64,000 nt of DNA from Sphaerolaimus hirsutus (lineage: Eukaryota > Nematoda > Chromadorea > Monhysterida > Sphaerolaimidae): positions 9,607,206 through 9,671,205 of the forward strand of contig OZ038459.1 in assembly GCA_964036195.1 (NCBI GenBank), written 5' to 3'. The translations under genes were made by a program, and so were the position numbers. Below are positions 11,203 to 21,363 of this stretch, in pieces; position 1 is the first letter of the stretch; every line of letters begins with the position of its first letter. The notes beneath the pieces were generated by a model. It saw only the letters and a list, made by a program, of their open reading frames with translations, did no database searches and was not told the origin of the DNA.

Positions 11203-12258
11203 TAGCATTGAAAAAAATGACTGATTTTGAGAAAATATAATTAAATATTATCTCAGAAAATCTCTCAAGAAAAAAATATAATTAAATCTCTTGGGTCATT
11301 TTCGAAAATATAATTAAATCTCTGAGAAAATCTCTTGCAGTTCAAAAAAATCTCATAAAATCTCTCCGCTTAAAGTATGATTAAATTGACATTTCAAGGT
11401 GTTTGAACCATTTAGAGTAGATTTTAAGCACATTATGTGTTGTTTAACCTTTTCTTCACAATTTCATATGATAACAGCATATTGTCTACTGATGGCACAC
11501 TTTGTACTACCATGTATTTAGTATCTGAATAATGAACAAAAATATGGTTTAGGCACATTTTTCCTCATAGTAGAATACATTACTTTCACGTGTGATGATC
11601 CCCACAGACTTTTTCACCCAAATTTGGTAACTATCTTCCCAAAGCATGCTGTCAACTCTTTGGTTGTAAAAACAGCTAGAACCCAGTGCATATGTTTACC
11701 CATTGTACAAGTAGCAACATCCAGTGCCAATGTAGACCCGGTGCTTAGGTACAGCCTTATATTAAGCACTGGGTCTTCATGGGACTGCAGGGCTTCAGAA
11801 TGTCAGGGGTTAAAACTTATTTACATTTACGCAAAAATACATATACTTGAGTACTAAGTAAATACATCTAAATTTCCACTGAAAAAGTACCAGTACTCTA
11901 TGTATAGTTCTTGAAAGTACTTGAGTACTGAAAATGAATTTCAGATAACTTTTTTGGGGGGGAACAGAGAACAGAAAAAGGGGAGGGAAAACTACAAATA
12001 GGGGCAAAATAGCCAAAAATGGGAATATAAGCAAATATATGGTTAAAAATAGATGAAACTTGGTAAAAAAAAGCACATGAACTAGTGAATTGCAAACTAG
12101 TGAATGTGAAAATGGGAAAATATAGAGAGATTTTCTCAATCAGGAGAAAATATAATTAAATCTCTCTGGAAAATCATGGAAAAAATATAAATCTCAGAAA
12201 ATCTTATATTTTCTGAGATTTTTTAAATATAAATCTCCCATAGATTTTTTCAATGCTA
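11203..12258. mobile_element. hAT-like TAGCATT element, AAATATAATTAAAT words
   Basis: Ends TAGCATTGAAAAAAATGA and TTTTTTCAATGCTA with a perfect 8-bp TSD ATCACAGT at 11195-11202 and 12259-12266. Sub-terminal words GAAAATATAATTAAATCTC are repeated on both arms. The interior carries a TTGAGTACT remnant (11850-11935). No ORF of note. Confidence 0.93.
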
Positions 12259-12403
12259 ATCACAGTTCCCACGTTTCTTGCACATCACCCTGATCTGCAT
12301 ATTAATTTTACCTTGATAGCAATGATGTCGATAAAAGTGTTGAATATTATCAGCACATTAACAACACAGTGGCTTACACTAGCCAAAGTTTCATGATCAC
12401 AAC

Positions 12404-13436
12404 CAGGGTTGGCAAAATCTCAGAAAATAATAAAAATAAAATAAAAATAAAATGGACAATTTTAGAATAAAATAACATAAAATAAAATGGAAAATTTCAA
12501 AATAAAAATAAAAATTGTATAAAAATTCAAATTTTTGTAAAATTTTAGTAAAAATGTATAAAAAATCGAATTTTTGTAAAATTGTATAAAAATTTTTTGT
12601 AAAAATTTTATTGTGTTGCTCGAGTTTCTACCTGTCTATTTTGGGAACTGGGTGCTGTACTAAGCCTTTGAAGTGTTAAATGTCATGTAAAATGTCATGC
12701 AAAGTGTCAATTGTCATGACAAATGTAAAGTAAAGTGTGAATTGGCATGATAAATATAAGTTAAAGTGTCAAGTGTTAAGCATGTTGTATCTTTGTATCA
12801 AGCACAAATTTTATGTTTTGTATCGAAATCTTGTTGTTGTTTTTGTATCCAAATCATATGCGAACATCAGATTTTGATACAAAATGATTTGGATACAAAA
12901 ACATAAAATTTGGATACAGAAATATTTGATGATTTGAATAAACAATTTATACTTTGCATGGCATTTATAATGACAATTGATGCTTTGCTTGACATTTGAC
13001 ATGACATTTGACACTTTACTTTACATTTGTCATGATAATTGACACTTTGCATGACAGTTTACACCCTGCACACTTCAGTAGTTGTTTTACCAAAAATGCA
13101 AACCATCGTTATCAATAATTGTAACCTTACACTTTTAACTAGCTAACAACACCTACTGCATGCAACGTTTTGCAAAGTAATGAAAAAAATTTCACTTGAA
13201 AGTTTTTCATGTTTAGGTCTAATGATAACATTTTGTTGGCCTTGCATGCAAGATTCGATTTTTTGTAAAAATTTTGTACAATTTTTGTAAAATTTTTGTA
13301 AAATGGTTCCATTTTATTATTTTATTTACATTTTGGAATAAAATAAAATGAAACAAGAATAAAATTAAAATAAAATACATTTTTATACAATTTTTATAAA
13401 ATTTGTATACAAATGATTTTTATAAAACCAACCCTG
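12404..13436. mobile_element. hAT-like CAGGGTTGG element, AAAATAAAAT words
   Basis: Ends CAGGGTTGGCAAAATCTC and TTTTATAAAACCAACCCTG with a perfect TSD ATCACAAC at 12396-12403 and 13437-13444. Arms are made of AAAATAAAAT-like words. The core is an inverted array of GTCAATTGTCATGACAAATG and TTTGGATACAAAA words. One of four readable insertions of this family here. Confidence 0.95.
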
Positions 13437-13661
13437 ATCACAACTTAAAGTAGCATTGAGCTAGGGCACCATTTGTACATCAGTACAAAATGACCGAAAT
13501 TGCAACCCCCACAGTTCTGCAGTGGGTGGAGCTAGAGGGGTGAAATTTTGGGTGAAAACTCAAAACACCTGATATCTTAACCTGTCAAAATTTTATGACC
13601 GTAACTTACCCCTAGCGCGAATGGCGAGCACTGCCCGGGGACTTTTCAGCCGGACCATGTA

Positions 13662-14793
13662 AACACCTTCCCGGTCACGTCCGGCACCCATTTTTTGATT
13701 TTACTTCTTACATCCTCTCCCCAGTTCTAGGGCACCCCAGAGGCTGAAACTTGGGGGGGATATTGGCGCAACCCCCCTCTACTTCGCATGAATTTGGGGG
13801 GTCGCGGCGACCCCTCTCAGGGTGGGTCGCCCTAAGTGCAAAAATTTTTTTTGGCTTTTTTGGTGTCCCACAGCAGGTCCAGCACCCGCTGATTTCTGAG
13901 CTGTGGGAGGGGTATAAATCTAAAATTTTGGAGATGTGTTACCAACACCACTCCCCTACTATACACTATTCAATAATGTGAGAGAAATGTGAAAAATTTC
14001 TCAAAAATTCGCTTATTCTCTAAAAAAACACCACTCCCCAATAGATGGATGACAAAAAATTCACTTTTTGAAACTTTTTTATTAGACACTTGAAGAGATG
14101 GTTTACGATACTTTAGAGGGAATGGTTTGATGTTTAAAGTTTTGTAAAGAACCATACCTCTAAAATGCCTGCATTACAAAATTTACTTAGGGCGAATTTT
14201 ATGACATCATAATGACATCATTGCAGGAACAAAAATTTACAAAATTTACACTTTGAAATTCCCCCCAAGTAAATTTTGCAATGCATACATTTTAGAGGTA
14301 TGGTTCTTTACATAACTTTAAACATCAAACTGTTCCCTTTAAAGTATTGTAAACCAGCTCTTCAAGTGTCTAATAAAAAAGTTCCAAAAAGTGAATTTTT
14401 TGCCATCCATCTATTGGGGAGTGGTGTTTTTTTTAGAGAATAAGAGAATTTTTTAGAACTTTTTCACATTTATCTCACATTATTGAATAGTGTATAGTAG
14501 GGGAGTGGTGTTGGTAACACATCCCCAAAATTTTAGATTTATGGCCCTGCCACAGCTCAGAAATCAGCGGGTGCCGGACCTGCTGTGGGACACCAAAAAA
14601 GCCAAAACAAATTTTGCACTTAGGGTGACCCACCCTCAGAGGGGTCGGCCGCGACCCCCAAATTCATGCAAAGTAGAGGGGGGTTGCGCCAATATCTCCC
14701 CCAAGTTTCAGCTTCTGGCGCGCCCCAGAACTGGAGATAGGGTGTCACAAGTAAGATCAAAAATAGGGTGCCGGACGTGACTGGGAAGGTGTT
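13662..14793. mobile_element. Foldback AACACCTTCCCGG (1.1 kb)
   Basis: Larger relative of 6254-6551: left AACACCTTCCCGGTCACGTC, right its complement, TA on both sides (13660-13661 and 14794-14795). Arms are about 500 bp with an AT-rich turn near 14230. The left TA is shared with the end of the 10636 foldback. Confidence 0.9.
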
Positions 14794-14802
14794 TACAATG
14801 CA

Positions 14803-14905
14803 CCGTATTTCCTCGAAATACCCTCATCAGGGGCGGAGTTTATTATTTCTCCAGCTCTCTCAGACCAGGGGGTAGTTTGAGGGTGTTTTATACAAGGAAA
14901 TACGG
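14803..14905. mobile_element. Minimal CCGTATTTCC element
   Basis: Only about 100 bp: CCGTATTTCCTCGAAATACC to GGAAATACGG followed by TA, G-rich between. It is followed to 15186 by a remnant of CCCCTTGAATTAACCCCC words. Confidence 0.75.
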
Positions 14906-15186
14906 TAGACCTCTTTGAGGGGGAACTATTCAAGGGGGGGCGATTGTTCAGCAAATAAAATATGTCTTATAGACACCTATGCACCTGTGTTATTGTTGAA
15001 TTTTTCTCCGTCTGACGGTATAATATGAGTAGGTATGTTTACAAGCAATGAATCGTGAAATAATAAACCAGTTCTGGCGAAATACTAGACCCCCTCATAA
15101 ATATAAACCCCCTTGAATTAACCCCCTCAAAATTTGCTGCCGGAATCATAACCCCCTGGGTGTATTCCAAAGAACTATGGTAAATA

Positions 15187-16549
15187 CCGTATTACCTCGA
15201 AATACCCCCAGGGAGTTTATTATTTCGCCAGCAAAATTTGAGGGGGGGATAATTCGAGGGGGGGGGGGGTTATTCGAGGGGGGGTCTATTGTTTTGCCAG
15301 AAATTCCCCATACACAGACGTAGAAATATCGAACAATTACGTAGATGTATATGTGTTTATAGGCATATATAACTGTACATACACATAAGCCCTTCCCTAA
15401 CGTCACTTAATCATCACTTTTAACGTGTGTTCTGCATTGTACTAGTGATGGAAAAGCGCCAGAAAAAAGGGCGCCAGGCGCCAATGGCGCCATGGCGCCA
15501 TTGGGAAACTGGGCGCCAAGCGCCAAGGGCGCCACAGAAAAAGGGCGCCAGGCGCCAAGGGCGCCATGGCGCCATTCAGAAAGTGGGCGCCAGGCGCCAA
15601 GGGCGCCACGGAAAAAGGGCGCCAAGCGCCAAGGGCGCCATGGCGCCATTTGAAAAATAGGGCGCCAGGCGCCAAGGGCGCCAGGCTAAATAAGTCTGTA
15701 CAGTACCCTGTGTGTCCTAAAAATATTTCTCCAGCACTGCATTGCACACATACACTTCTTAATTCACGTTTTCAAAGATGTAATCAAGAAAAACGAAACT
15801 AGCTAGTAAACAAAAAAAATTTGCACTAAATATTACCCCACATGACATTCAATTCAAACACAATGAAAATTGTCATTCGATGAAATATTCATCCACTTCA
15901 AATAACACAAATGATATGTTTTCTTGAAGTCAATGAAAAGGGAATTGCGACGATTTGAATCCGTCGATTTGCGAGTTTGCAGGTTCAACGGTTCATCATT
16001 CTCAGCTTCTGATTAGTCAGACGCATCTTATAAACCGTTGGATGGAATATTTTCATCCACTCACACACTGTCCATTTATCTTGCAAATTTTGATTATCCG
16101 CGGACACGTTTTTTTATTATTTTTTCATTTATGCGGCAGTCACCTTGAAACCCTGCTGGCGCCATTTTGGCGCCCTTTTAAGGCTGGGCGCCAGGCGCCA
16201 AGGGCGCCACAGAAAAAGGGCGCCAAGCGCCAAGGGCGCCATGGCGCCTTTGAGAAAGTGGGCGCCAGGCGCCAGGGGCGCCACAGAAAAAGGGCGCCAA
16301 GCGCCAATGGCGCCATGGCGCGGCGCCCTTTGGCGCCCTCAAATGGCGCCAGCGCCATGGCGCCATTCCATCACTAGTACAGATCACAAACTACGGTATT
16401 TGTCATGTACGTTATCTTTACACTCAATTTTAAGGGGGGGGGGGGTATTTCGAGGGGGGAGGTATTATTTCCTCAGCCGAATTTTAGGGGGGGGGGGGTG
16501 TATTTCGAGGGGGAGTTAATTCAAGGGGGGATAATTCGAGGTAATACGG
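15187..16549. mobile_element. CCGTATTACC element, interrupted
   Basis: CCGTATTACCTCGAAATACC at 15187 and CGAGGTAATACGG at 16549, TA on both sides. Carries AATTCGAGGGGGG words and the family core (tctgcattgtac ... agatcacaaac) into which a GGCGCC element inserted at 15443. Confidence 0.85.
15443..16376. mobile_element. GGCGCC element inside CCGTATTACC element
   Basis: Ends TAGTGATGGAAAAGCGCC and GCCATTCCATCACTA. Word arrays 15455-15690 and 16155-16360; interior 15690-16150 is not recognised. Only GTAC is shared by the flanks, so the 8-bp TSD is eroded or truncated. The Ala/Pro/Gly-rich open frames are translations of the array. Confidence 0.85.
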
Positions 16550-16669
16550 TATCTAATATTTATGATAAGATGAGTTTTATTGCTTGAGTCACCAGCAGGA
16601 AAGTGGTATAGCATATTACTCTACTATAAATGCTTCCATGATGATAGAAACAGGCTGAAATAGGGAATA

Positions 16670-17084
16670 CCGTATTTACTCGAATAATTCCCCCCACTTG
16701 AATAATTCCCCCACTCGAATAATTCCCCCCTGTTAGGTGAGTGAGGAAAAAATAATTCCCCACTTGAATAATCCCCCCCCCCAATGATGGAAGGTAGTTA
16801 ATGCACATTTATTTCAAAAACAATTGATGAAGTCAACCCGAGCAAAAGAACTGTGTGTGGTTTGATTCACTGAATGCAAATGCAGTACATCGGGTGTTCA
16901 AAGAAGCAAGTGTGCACTACCAATGAAAACAGGATGTGTATTTAGTGTGATAGAAACATGGCTAAAAATTTTGATGAAATAATAATCCCCCCCACTTGAA
17001 TAATTCCCCCCCTTGAATAATTCCCCCCTCAAAAATGTCTGACGAAAAAATAATTCCCCGGGGGAATTATTCGAGTAAATACGG
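16670..17084. mobile_element. CCGTATTTACTCGAATAATT element
   Basis: CCGTATTTACTCGAATAATT at 16670 and the complement ending ACGG at 17084, TA on both sides. Words ACTTGAATAATTCCCCC are repeated on both arms; the core (gaaggtagttaatgcacatt) is shared with 44721-45140. Confidence 0.92.
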
Positions 17085-17086
17085 TA

Positions 17087-17140
17087 TTATCCTTGGCGCC
17101 ATTTTGGCGCCTGGCGCTATTTTCCCTGGCGCCCTTTTAC
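17087..17140 (+). repeat. Direct repeat flanking the gene cargo, left copy
   Basis: About 50 bp (TTATCCTTGGCGCCATTTTG and following, to CCCTGGCGCC) recurring in the same orientation at 21028-21075. The exon and tRNA cargo lies between the two copies. Confidence 0.8.
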
Positions 17141-17318
17141 GCAACTTTTGACACTTTGTGTGACATTTTCCACTTCACAGGGCTCTTCCCAGTGTCCGGG
17201 ACTGCCGCCCCAGAGGTGCCACGAGGCAGACACGGCTGCCGCGGCAACTACAGTTGTGTCGCTGTCGCCCGTGGCTGGCGCGTCGGCGGCGGGGCGCAGT
17301 CGCAGTCCGACTGCAGGG

Positions 17319-18180
17319 CAGAATTGTTAAAATACCGGTATTTTTGGAAAGTGTAAGTGTAAGTGTAAATACACTTTCCAAATTTTGAGCATGGATACTG
17401 TAAGCGTAAGGTATTTTGAAAATACCTAGGAAAGTGTAAAAAAGTGTAAGTGTAAATTTTTTTAAGCATGTGCTCTTGCTTTTGAACATCAGATAACACC
17501 CTTGCTTTCACTTTTAGGTAGATGAATTTAATGATCATTTATATTCATTATTTCATATTATCCTCATCAAACATAATCATCACAAAACAATACAACAAGT
17601 TACTTTGTTCAACACCAGGGGTCTCGTAGGGTGATTGGGGGTTGCCCCCCAAAAAGCTCCAGCTATCTAACTATCCCAGAAGTTTCTCCGCTATCGATCC
17701 TGAGGCTCAGCTATCTATTGATCCCCAACCACCCATAAAATGTTTAAGGTATTTATCCCCAAATACTTTCAGCTCTATCGAATTACTACCCAACTAATTT
17801 CCAACCCCCCAGAAAATGTTTCAGCCATCTATTCTACTTTCTGTTCTACTGATTTACTATCTATCTGAACCCTTGCAGAAGTCCAAATCTACGGGACCCC
17901 TGTTCACAGGCAGGTGTAAAGTAACTCTACAATAGAACTTCGAATATTTTTGACACACGTTCTCGCTCGTTCAATTTCTTTTTTGTAGTTTTACAGGTTT
18001 TCAAAAGCGTAAAACTGGCCCATGTGAAATTCGTTTTACACATATATTACCGGGGTAATTTGGCTGGGAAAGTGTAAAAAAGTGTGAGGGTATTTTATAA
18101 AAGTGTAAGTGTAAGCGTAAATATAAATACCCATTTACCCGGGTATTTCGGGTAAGTGTAAATACACTTTCGCAACTCTG
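17319..18180. mobile_element. hAT-like CAGAGTTG element, AAGTGT words
   Basis: Ends CAGAATTGTTAAAATACCGG and ACACTTTCGCAACTCTG; perfect TSD CTGCAGGG at 17311-17318 and 18181-18188. Words GTAAGTGTAAGTG and complements. A CTATCTATC-type element is nested at 17616-17902. Confidence 0.95.
17616..17902. mobile_element. CAGGGGTCTC element, CTATCTATC words
   Basis: Ends CAGGGGTCTCGTAGGG and CTACGGGACCCCTG, interior with GCTATCTATC(C) words. The flanks share only TTCA, so the TSD is not clear; the copy at 58207-59411 has a perfect one. Confidence 0.8.
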
Positions 18181-18229
18181 CTGCAGGGTCGAGGCGTAGA
18201 AGCACTTCGTCTGCTAGGCAACCCAGGGC

Positions 18230-20445
18230 TAGTGATGGAAAAGCGCCATGGCGCTGGCGCCTGGCGCTAGCGCCAAAGCAAAAAGCGCCATGGCGCTTTT
18301 GGCGCTTGGCGCTAAAACGCTCTGGCGCCATTGGCGCTTGGCGCTGGGGTCTGAGAAAGCGCCATGGCGCTTTTGGCGCTTGGCGCCATTTTCCGGTGGC
18401 GCTATTGGCGCCTGGCGCCGGCATTTTAAATGGCGCCAAAAAAGCGCCAACCATGATAATAAAAAAATTGTTATAATACGGTGAAATCGACACTGCAGTT
18501 GATCAATTTTGAGGCAACTGAATAAATATTGATTAATATTAGGGTAGACTTTATACACTACCGTGCAGAATAGTTGAGACTTTTTGTGCTGTGTGATTAA
18601 TGTTGCCAGAATTTTGAAATGGTTGATATGCAAAACATTTGGATACTATACATGGGTACCCTGGGGGGTTGACTACACATGCCCGGGATGACCGCCCCTT
18701 GAGTTCAAATCTGCATATATTCCTAGTGTACAAACATATTAACTCAGTTTGTTCATGTTTCAGAATAGTTGAGACTTTTCTTGTTTTGGGCAGTAGCCAC
18801 CCAGTATCTCACTTTTAAGTCTATATCCAATTCCTATGTTCATTTTTTAACAAAATTTTCACCATGGCAACTGCTTGCCTGCATTGCTGAGCTCTGTGTG
18901 CAGCAAGAAACACTCTAAGCATGAACAGCATATGGCAATGCATATATGGAAATGTGGCATTAATTTATTTTTGCTGCAGTTTCGCATCCATTGCCAGCAA
19001 TTCAGAAATGGGGGTAGGCATACTACTGAGTGGAACTATCTGGTGTGTAAATTTGAGGTTTTGGCTTTGCTCTATTAGGGATAAAAGTTGGCCCAACTGT
19101 GAATGAGTAATGTGCAATTATTTTGGATGGAATGAAGATGGAAGTTTGTAAGTGCCATAACTTTTGATTGGAAAGAGATATTGAAAAACGTTTTTGTCAG
19201 ATTGATTCTCTCTATCTAAAGTATGTTATAGACTGTTCAAGAACAAACAAAATTTTCATGCTGCAAACCCCAGTAAAATAAGCATAAAATATTTAGACAC
19301 CATTAAAAACTTTGAAGTGCCATAACTTTTGATTGGAAAGAGATATTGAACTCATTTTTGTTTTAAATGAATCCTCGTTGTCTTAAGTATATGATAGCAT
19401 GTTCAAAAAAATTATTTTTTCATGTTCAAAAACTGGGTCAAATTGACATAGGGAAATTAGACATCACTAAACCGACCACAAAAATAGAATCGGCAGGTTG
19501 TCCCGATCATTTTAAGTGTTGAATGATTCAAATCAGCCCAGAAATGGTTGAGTTATTAAGCTTCAAATACACTCATCCAGATTGCCTAATTTTCTGTATA
19601 TTTATTGACCATCTTTTTATAGACCCCCCTAATCTCGGGCCTGGGGGATTATTTGAACAAACAAAAAATTTATGTAGTAGCCCCAGCATCAAACCCCAAC
19701 ATACTCAAACGGCATCAAGATTGGGCAAGGGATAAGAAATTGGGAAGCAAAAAAGTGCAGTGGACCCCCAGCCTACTGTTTCTCTATGTGTGAAAAGTCT
19801 CAACTATTCTGCACGGTAGCGTATAAATAGATGCATTTACATTGCATAAAAGCAGAGGTGTTAACATCGCGGTAAATCCCCTTTTGTGCTTTGCTCCTAA
19901 TTCTTTCTTGCAGTCTAAATAAGGGGTTCAGTCTGGCGGGAGTTGGAGGGGGGGGGGGGGTTACCCCCCAACAAATGCTCCAGCTATCTATCTATTCCCG
20001 GGCAGCTCAGCTATCTATCTAACCTGAGGCTAAATTTTAGGCTACTATTCCTCGAGCCCCCCACCCCCACCCCAAATCGACCAGATATGTATCTCTCCAG
20101 AGCGATTATTTGAGAAATTTTGCCCCGATTTAGTGGTTGTTTGAATGGGCAAAAAAGTTCAATAGACTACTATGATTTCAGCGGTACGTCACTCACAGTT
20201 ATGCACTCATTTTTCTACCATCAAATTGTAGAACATTTTTTTTGGCGCTGGCGCTATTGGCGCTTGGCGCCATTACCCTCTGGCGCCATTGGCGCTTGGC
20301 GCTGAGGTTTAGAAAAGCGCCATGGCGCTTTTGGTGCTTGGCGCCATTTTGCTCTGGCGCCATTGGCGCTTGACGCCGGGGTCAGAAAAGCGCCATGGCG
20401 CTTTTGGCGCTTGGCGCCGAAAGCCTGGCGCTTTTTCCATCACTA
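18230..20445. mobile_element. GGCGCC element, 2.2 kb
   Basis: Ends TAGTGATGGAAAAGCGCC and GCTTTTTCCATCACTA with a perfect TSD CCCAGGGC at 18222-18229 and 20446-20453. The left array runs to about 18440, the right from 20240. The interior segment gttgatcaattttgag is shared with 47227-48132. Contains a nested TA-type element (18561) and a CTATCTATC remnant (19910-20110). Confidence 0.95.
18561..19816. mobile_element. TA-type element CCGTGCAGAATAGTTGAGAC
   Basis: Terminal repeats CCGTGCAGAATAGTTGAGAC and GTCTCAACTATTCTGCACGG flanked by TA: Tc1/mariner-like by length, terminal repeat and target. The interior has internal duplications (cataacttttgattggaaag twice) and the module CCCCCTAATCTCGGG shared with 34248-37690. 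No transposase frame. Confidence 0.85.
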
Positions 20446-20545
20446 CCCAGGGCTGCTAGTGTTGTCAGGTTTGTTGGTTGTTTGAAGGGTCTGGCTTTTT
20501 TTCGTTTGATTTTACCTGGTGCTAGTGTTTTTACATGTCCATTAC

Positions 20546-20649
20546 TTAAAGTTTTGAGGAAAACATAACTCCCCCCTTGAAAACCTCCCTCCAAAGAAGT
20601 ACTGACGCAAAAAAATAACTCCCATGGGGTATTATTCGAGGATATACGG
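20546..20649. mobile_element. TCGAATAA element, right part only
   Basis: ATAACTCCCC words and the right end TATTCGAGGATATACGG followed by TA. It lies within the putative intron between exon A and the LRR-like exon; the left terminus is missing. Confidence 0.65.
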
Positions 20650-20704
20650 TATATTTTATTTAATTTGCACCGTGTATCTGACTGTAAGTTGACAATGCAT
20701 GCAG

Positions 20705-20891
20705 AAATGAATCGCTGATGTCCGGCGTGAGCTCGCTGCTGAACTCCGCCCCTTGTGCACACAAGCGCCACATGCGACTGGATTGCCTACGCACCCTTCT
20801 GCTTGCCAACAATAGGCTGGATAGAATCGTGCTGCATATTGGGCAGTTCAGGGATGCCAACAGTAGGAGGAGTGGTGATAACGTGGAGCCG
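20705..20891 (+). CDS. Exon B of LRR-like gene fragment
   Basis: Preceded by AATGCATGCAG (acceptor) and followed by a consensus donor CCG|GTAAGT at 20891/20892. The 187-nt open frame includes LDCLRTLLLANNRLDRIVL, which fits the leucine-rich-repeat pattern LxxLLLxxNxL. It then turns hydrophilic (RDANSRRSGDN). Entry phase 2 matches the exit phase of exon A after removal of its transposons. It lies inside the 11-kb GGCGCC element, 29 bp upstream of a tRNA-Ser gene on the other strand. One LRR alone does not identify the gene; ROCO/LRR kinases and NLR-like proteins are among the possibilities. Confidence 0.55.
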
Positions 20892-20911
20892 GTAAGTTGA
20901 CAAAAAAGTGC

Positions 20912-20917
20912 AAAAAA
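20912..20917 (-). terminator. Pol III terminator of tRNA-Ser
   Basis: Run of six A on the plus strand, i.e. six T immediately 3' of the tRNA on its own strand. Confidence 0.85.
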
Positions 20918-20920
20918 TTT

Positions 20921-21002
20921 CGCAGCCGGCAGGATTCGAACCTGCGCGGGGAGACCCCAACAGATTTCGAGTCTGTCGCCTTAACCACTCGGCCACAGCT
21001 GC
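20921..21002 (-). tRNA. tRNA-Ser(CGA)
   Basis: An 82-nt intronless class II tRNA on the minus strand. The acceptor GCAGCTG pairs with CGGCTGC (one G-T wobble) and the discriminator base is G. The D arm contains the A-box TGGCCGAGTGG. The anticodon stem ACAGA/TCTGT encloses CTCGAAA, giving anticodon CGA (reads UCG serine). A long variable arm GGGGTCTCCCC and T loop GGTTCGAATCC (B-box) follow. All stems pair, so the gene appears intact, and a six-T terminator follows. Unusually, it sits inside transposon sequence next to a host-gene exon. Transcription cannot be judged from sequence alone. Confidence 0.96.
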
Positions 21003-21027
21003 TTTTGTCTTAGGTGATATTACCCTA

Positions 21028-21075
21028 TTATCCTTGGCGCCATTTTGGCGCCTGGCGCCATTTTCCCTGGCGCCA
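21028..21075 (+). repeat. Direct repeat flanking the gene cargo, right copy
   Basis: Same orientation and near-identical to 17087-17140. It begins 25 bp past the tRNA gene and merges into the right GGCGCC array. Confidence 0.8.
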
Positions 21076-21363
21076 ATTTTTTTAATGGCGCCATGGCGCC
21101 ATTGGCGCCTGGCGCCATTTTTCCTGGCGCTTTTCCATCACTAATTTACACTTACACTTACACTTTTATAAAATACCATTACACTTTTTTTACACTTTCC
21201 CAGCCAAATTCCCCGGGTAATAAATGTGTAAAAAGAATTTCACACTGGCCAGTTTTACGCTTTTGAAAAAGTGTAAAACTAAAAAAAAGAAATTGAATGA
21301 GAACGTGTGTCAAAAACAACAACTGCACGTGTGCAACAGCTCACTGAAAATAGGGATCGGGCC

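Larger units (their letters stand above)
10636..13659. mobile_element. Foldback CATGGTCCGGCTGAAAAGTC
   Basis: Arms of about 250 bp: the left from 10636 (CATGGTCCGGCTGAAAAGTC) is complemented by the right ending CAGCCGGACCATG at 13659. TA at 10634-10635 and 13660-13661. Between the arms sit two hAT-like insertions (11203-12258, 12404-13436). Non-coding. Confidence 0.9.
17181..20468 (+). pseudogene. Gene exon A (Arg/Ser/Ala-rich), split by two transposons
   Basis: After acceptor CCACTTCACAG at 17180 the frame codes for a Cys/Pro then Ala/Ser/Arg-rich segment. Insertions at 17319-18180 (TSD CTGCAGGG) and 18230-20445 (TSD CCCAGGGC) interrupt it. The surviving pieces 17181-17318, 18189-18229 and 20454-20468 total 194 nt without a stop and end at a possible donor GTCAG|GTTTGT in phase 2. 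That matches the phase of the exon at 20705. The sequence is markedly more GC-rich than its surroundings, supporting a host origin. The Arg/Ser-rich part looks like a disordered linker. It is a non-functional exon as it stands. Gene identity is unknown; the next exon has an LRR-like motif. Confidence 0.6.
10187..21143. mobile_element. Composite GGCGCC element carrying cargo, 11 kb
   Basis: Ends TAGTGATGGAATGGCGCC (10187) and GGCGCTTTTCCATCACTA (21143), with a perfect 8-bp TSD ATTTACAC at 10179-10186 and 21144-21151. Removing it restores the continuous terminal sequence of the outer hAT element. Word arrays occupy about 10200-10400 and 21025-21135. Between them lie nested elements (listed separately) plus about 0.7 kb of gene-like sequence: two exons and a tRNA-Ser gene. 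No transposase frame is left. Confidence 0.85.

Noticed and set aside
15407..15802. Long Ala/Pro/Gly/Trp-rich open frames on both strands (also at 10167, 16140, 18095, 20908, 47121, 47842)
   Set aside because: Direct translations of GGCGCC word arrays; every frame is open because the word lacks stops. No splice or start context.
20660..20996. Minus-strand open frames overlapping exon B and the tRNA
   Set aside because: Shadows of the plus-strand exon and translation through the tRNA gene.
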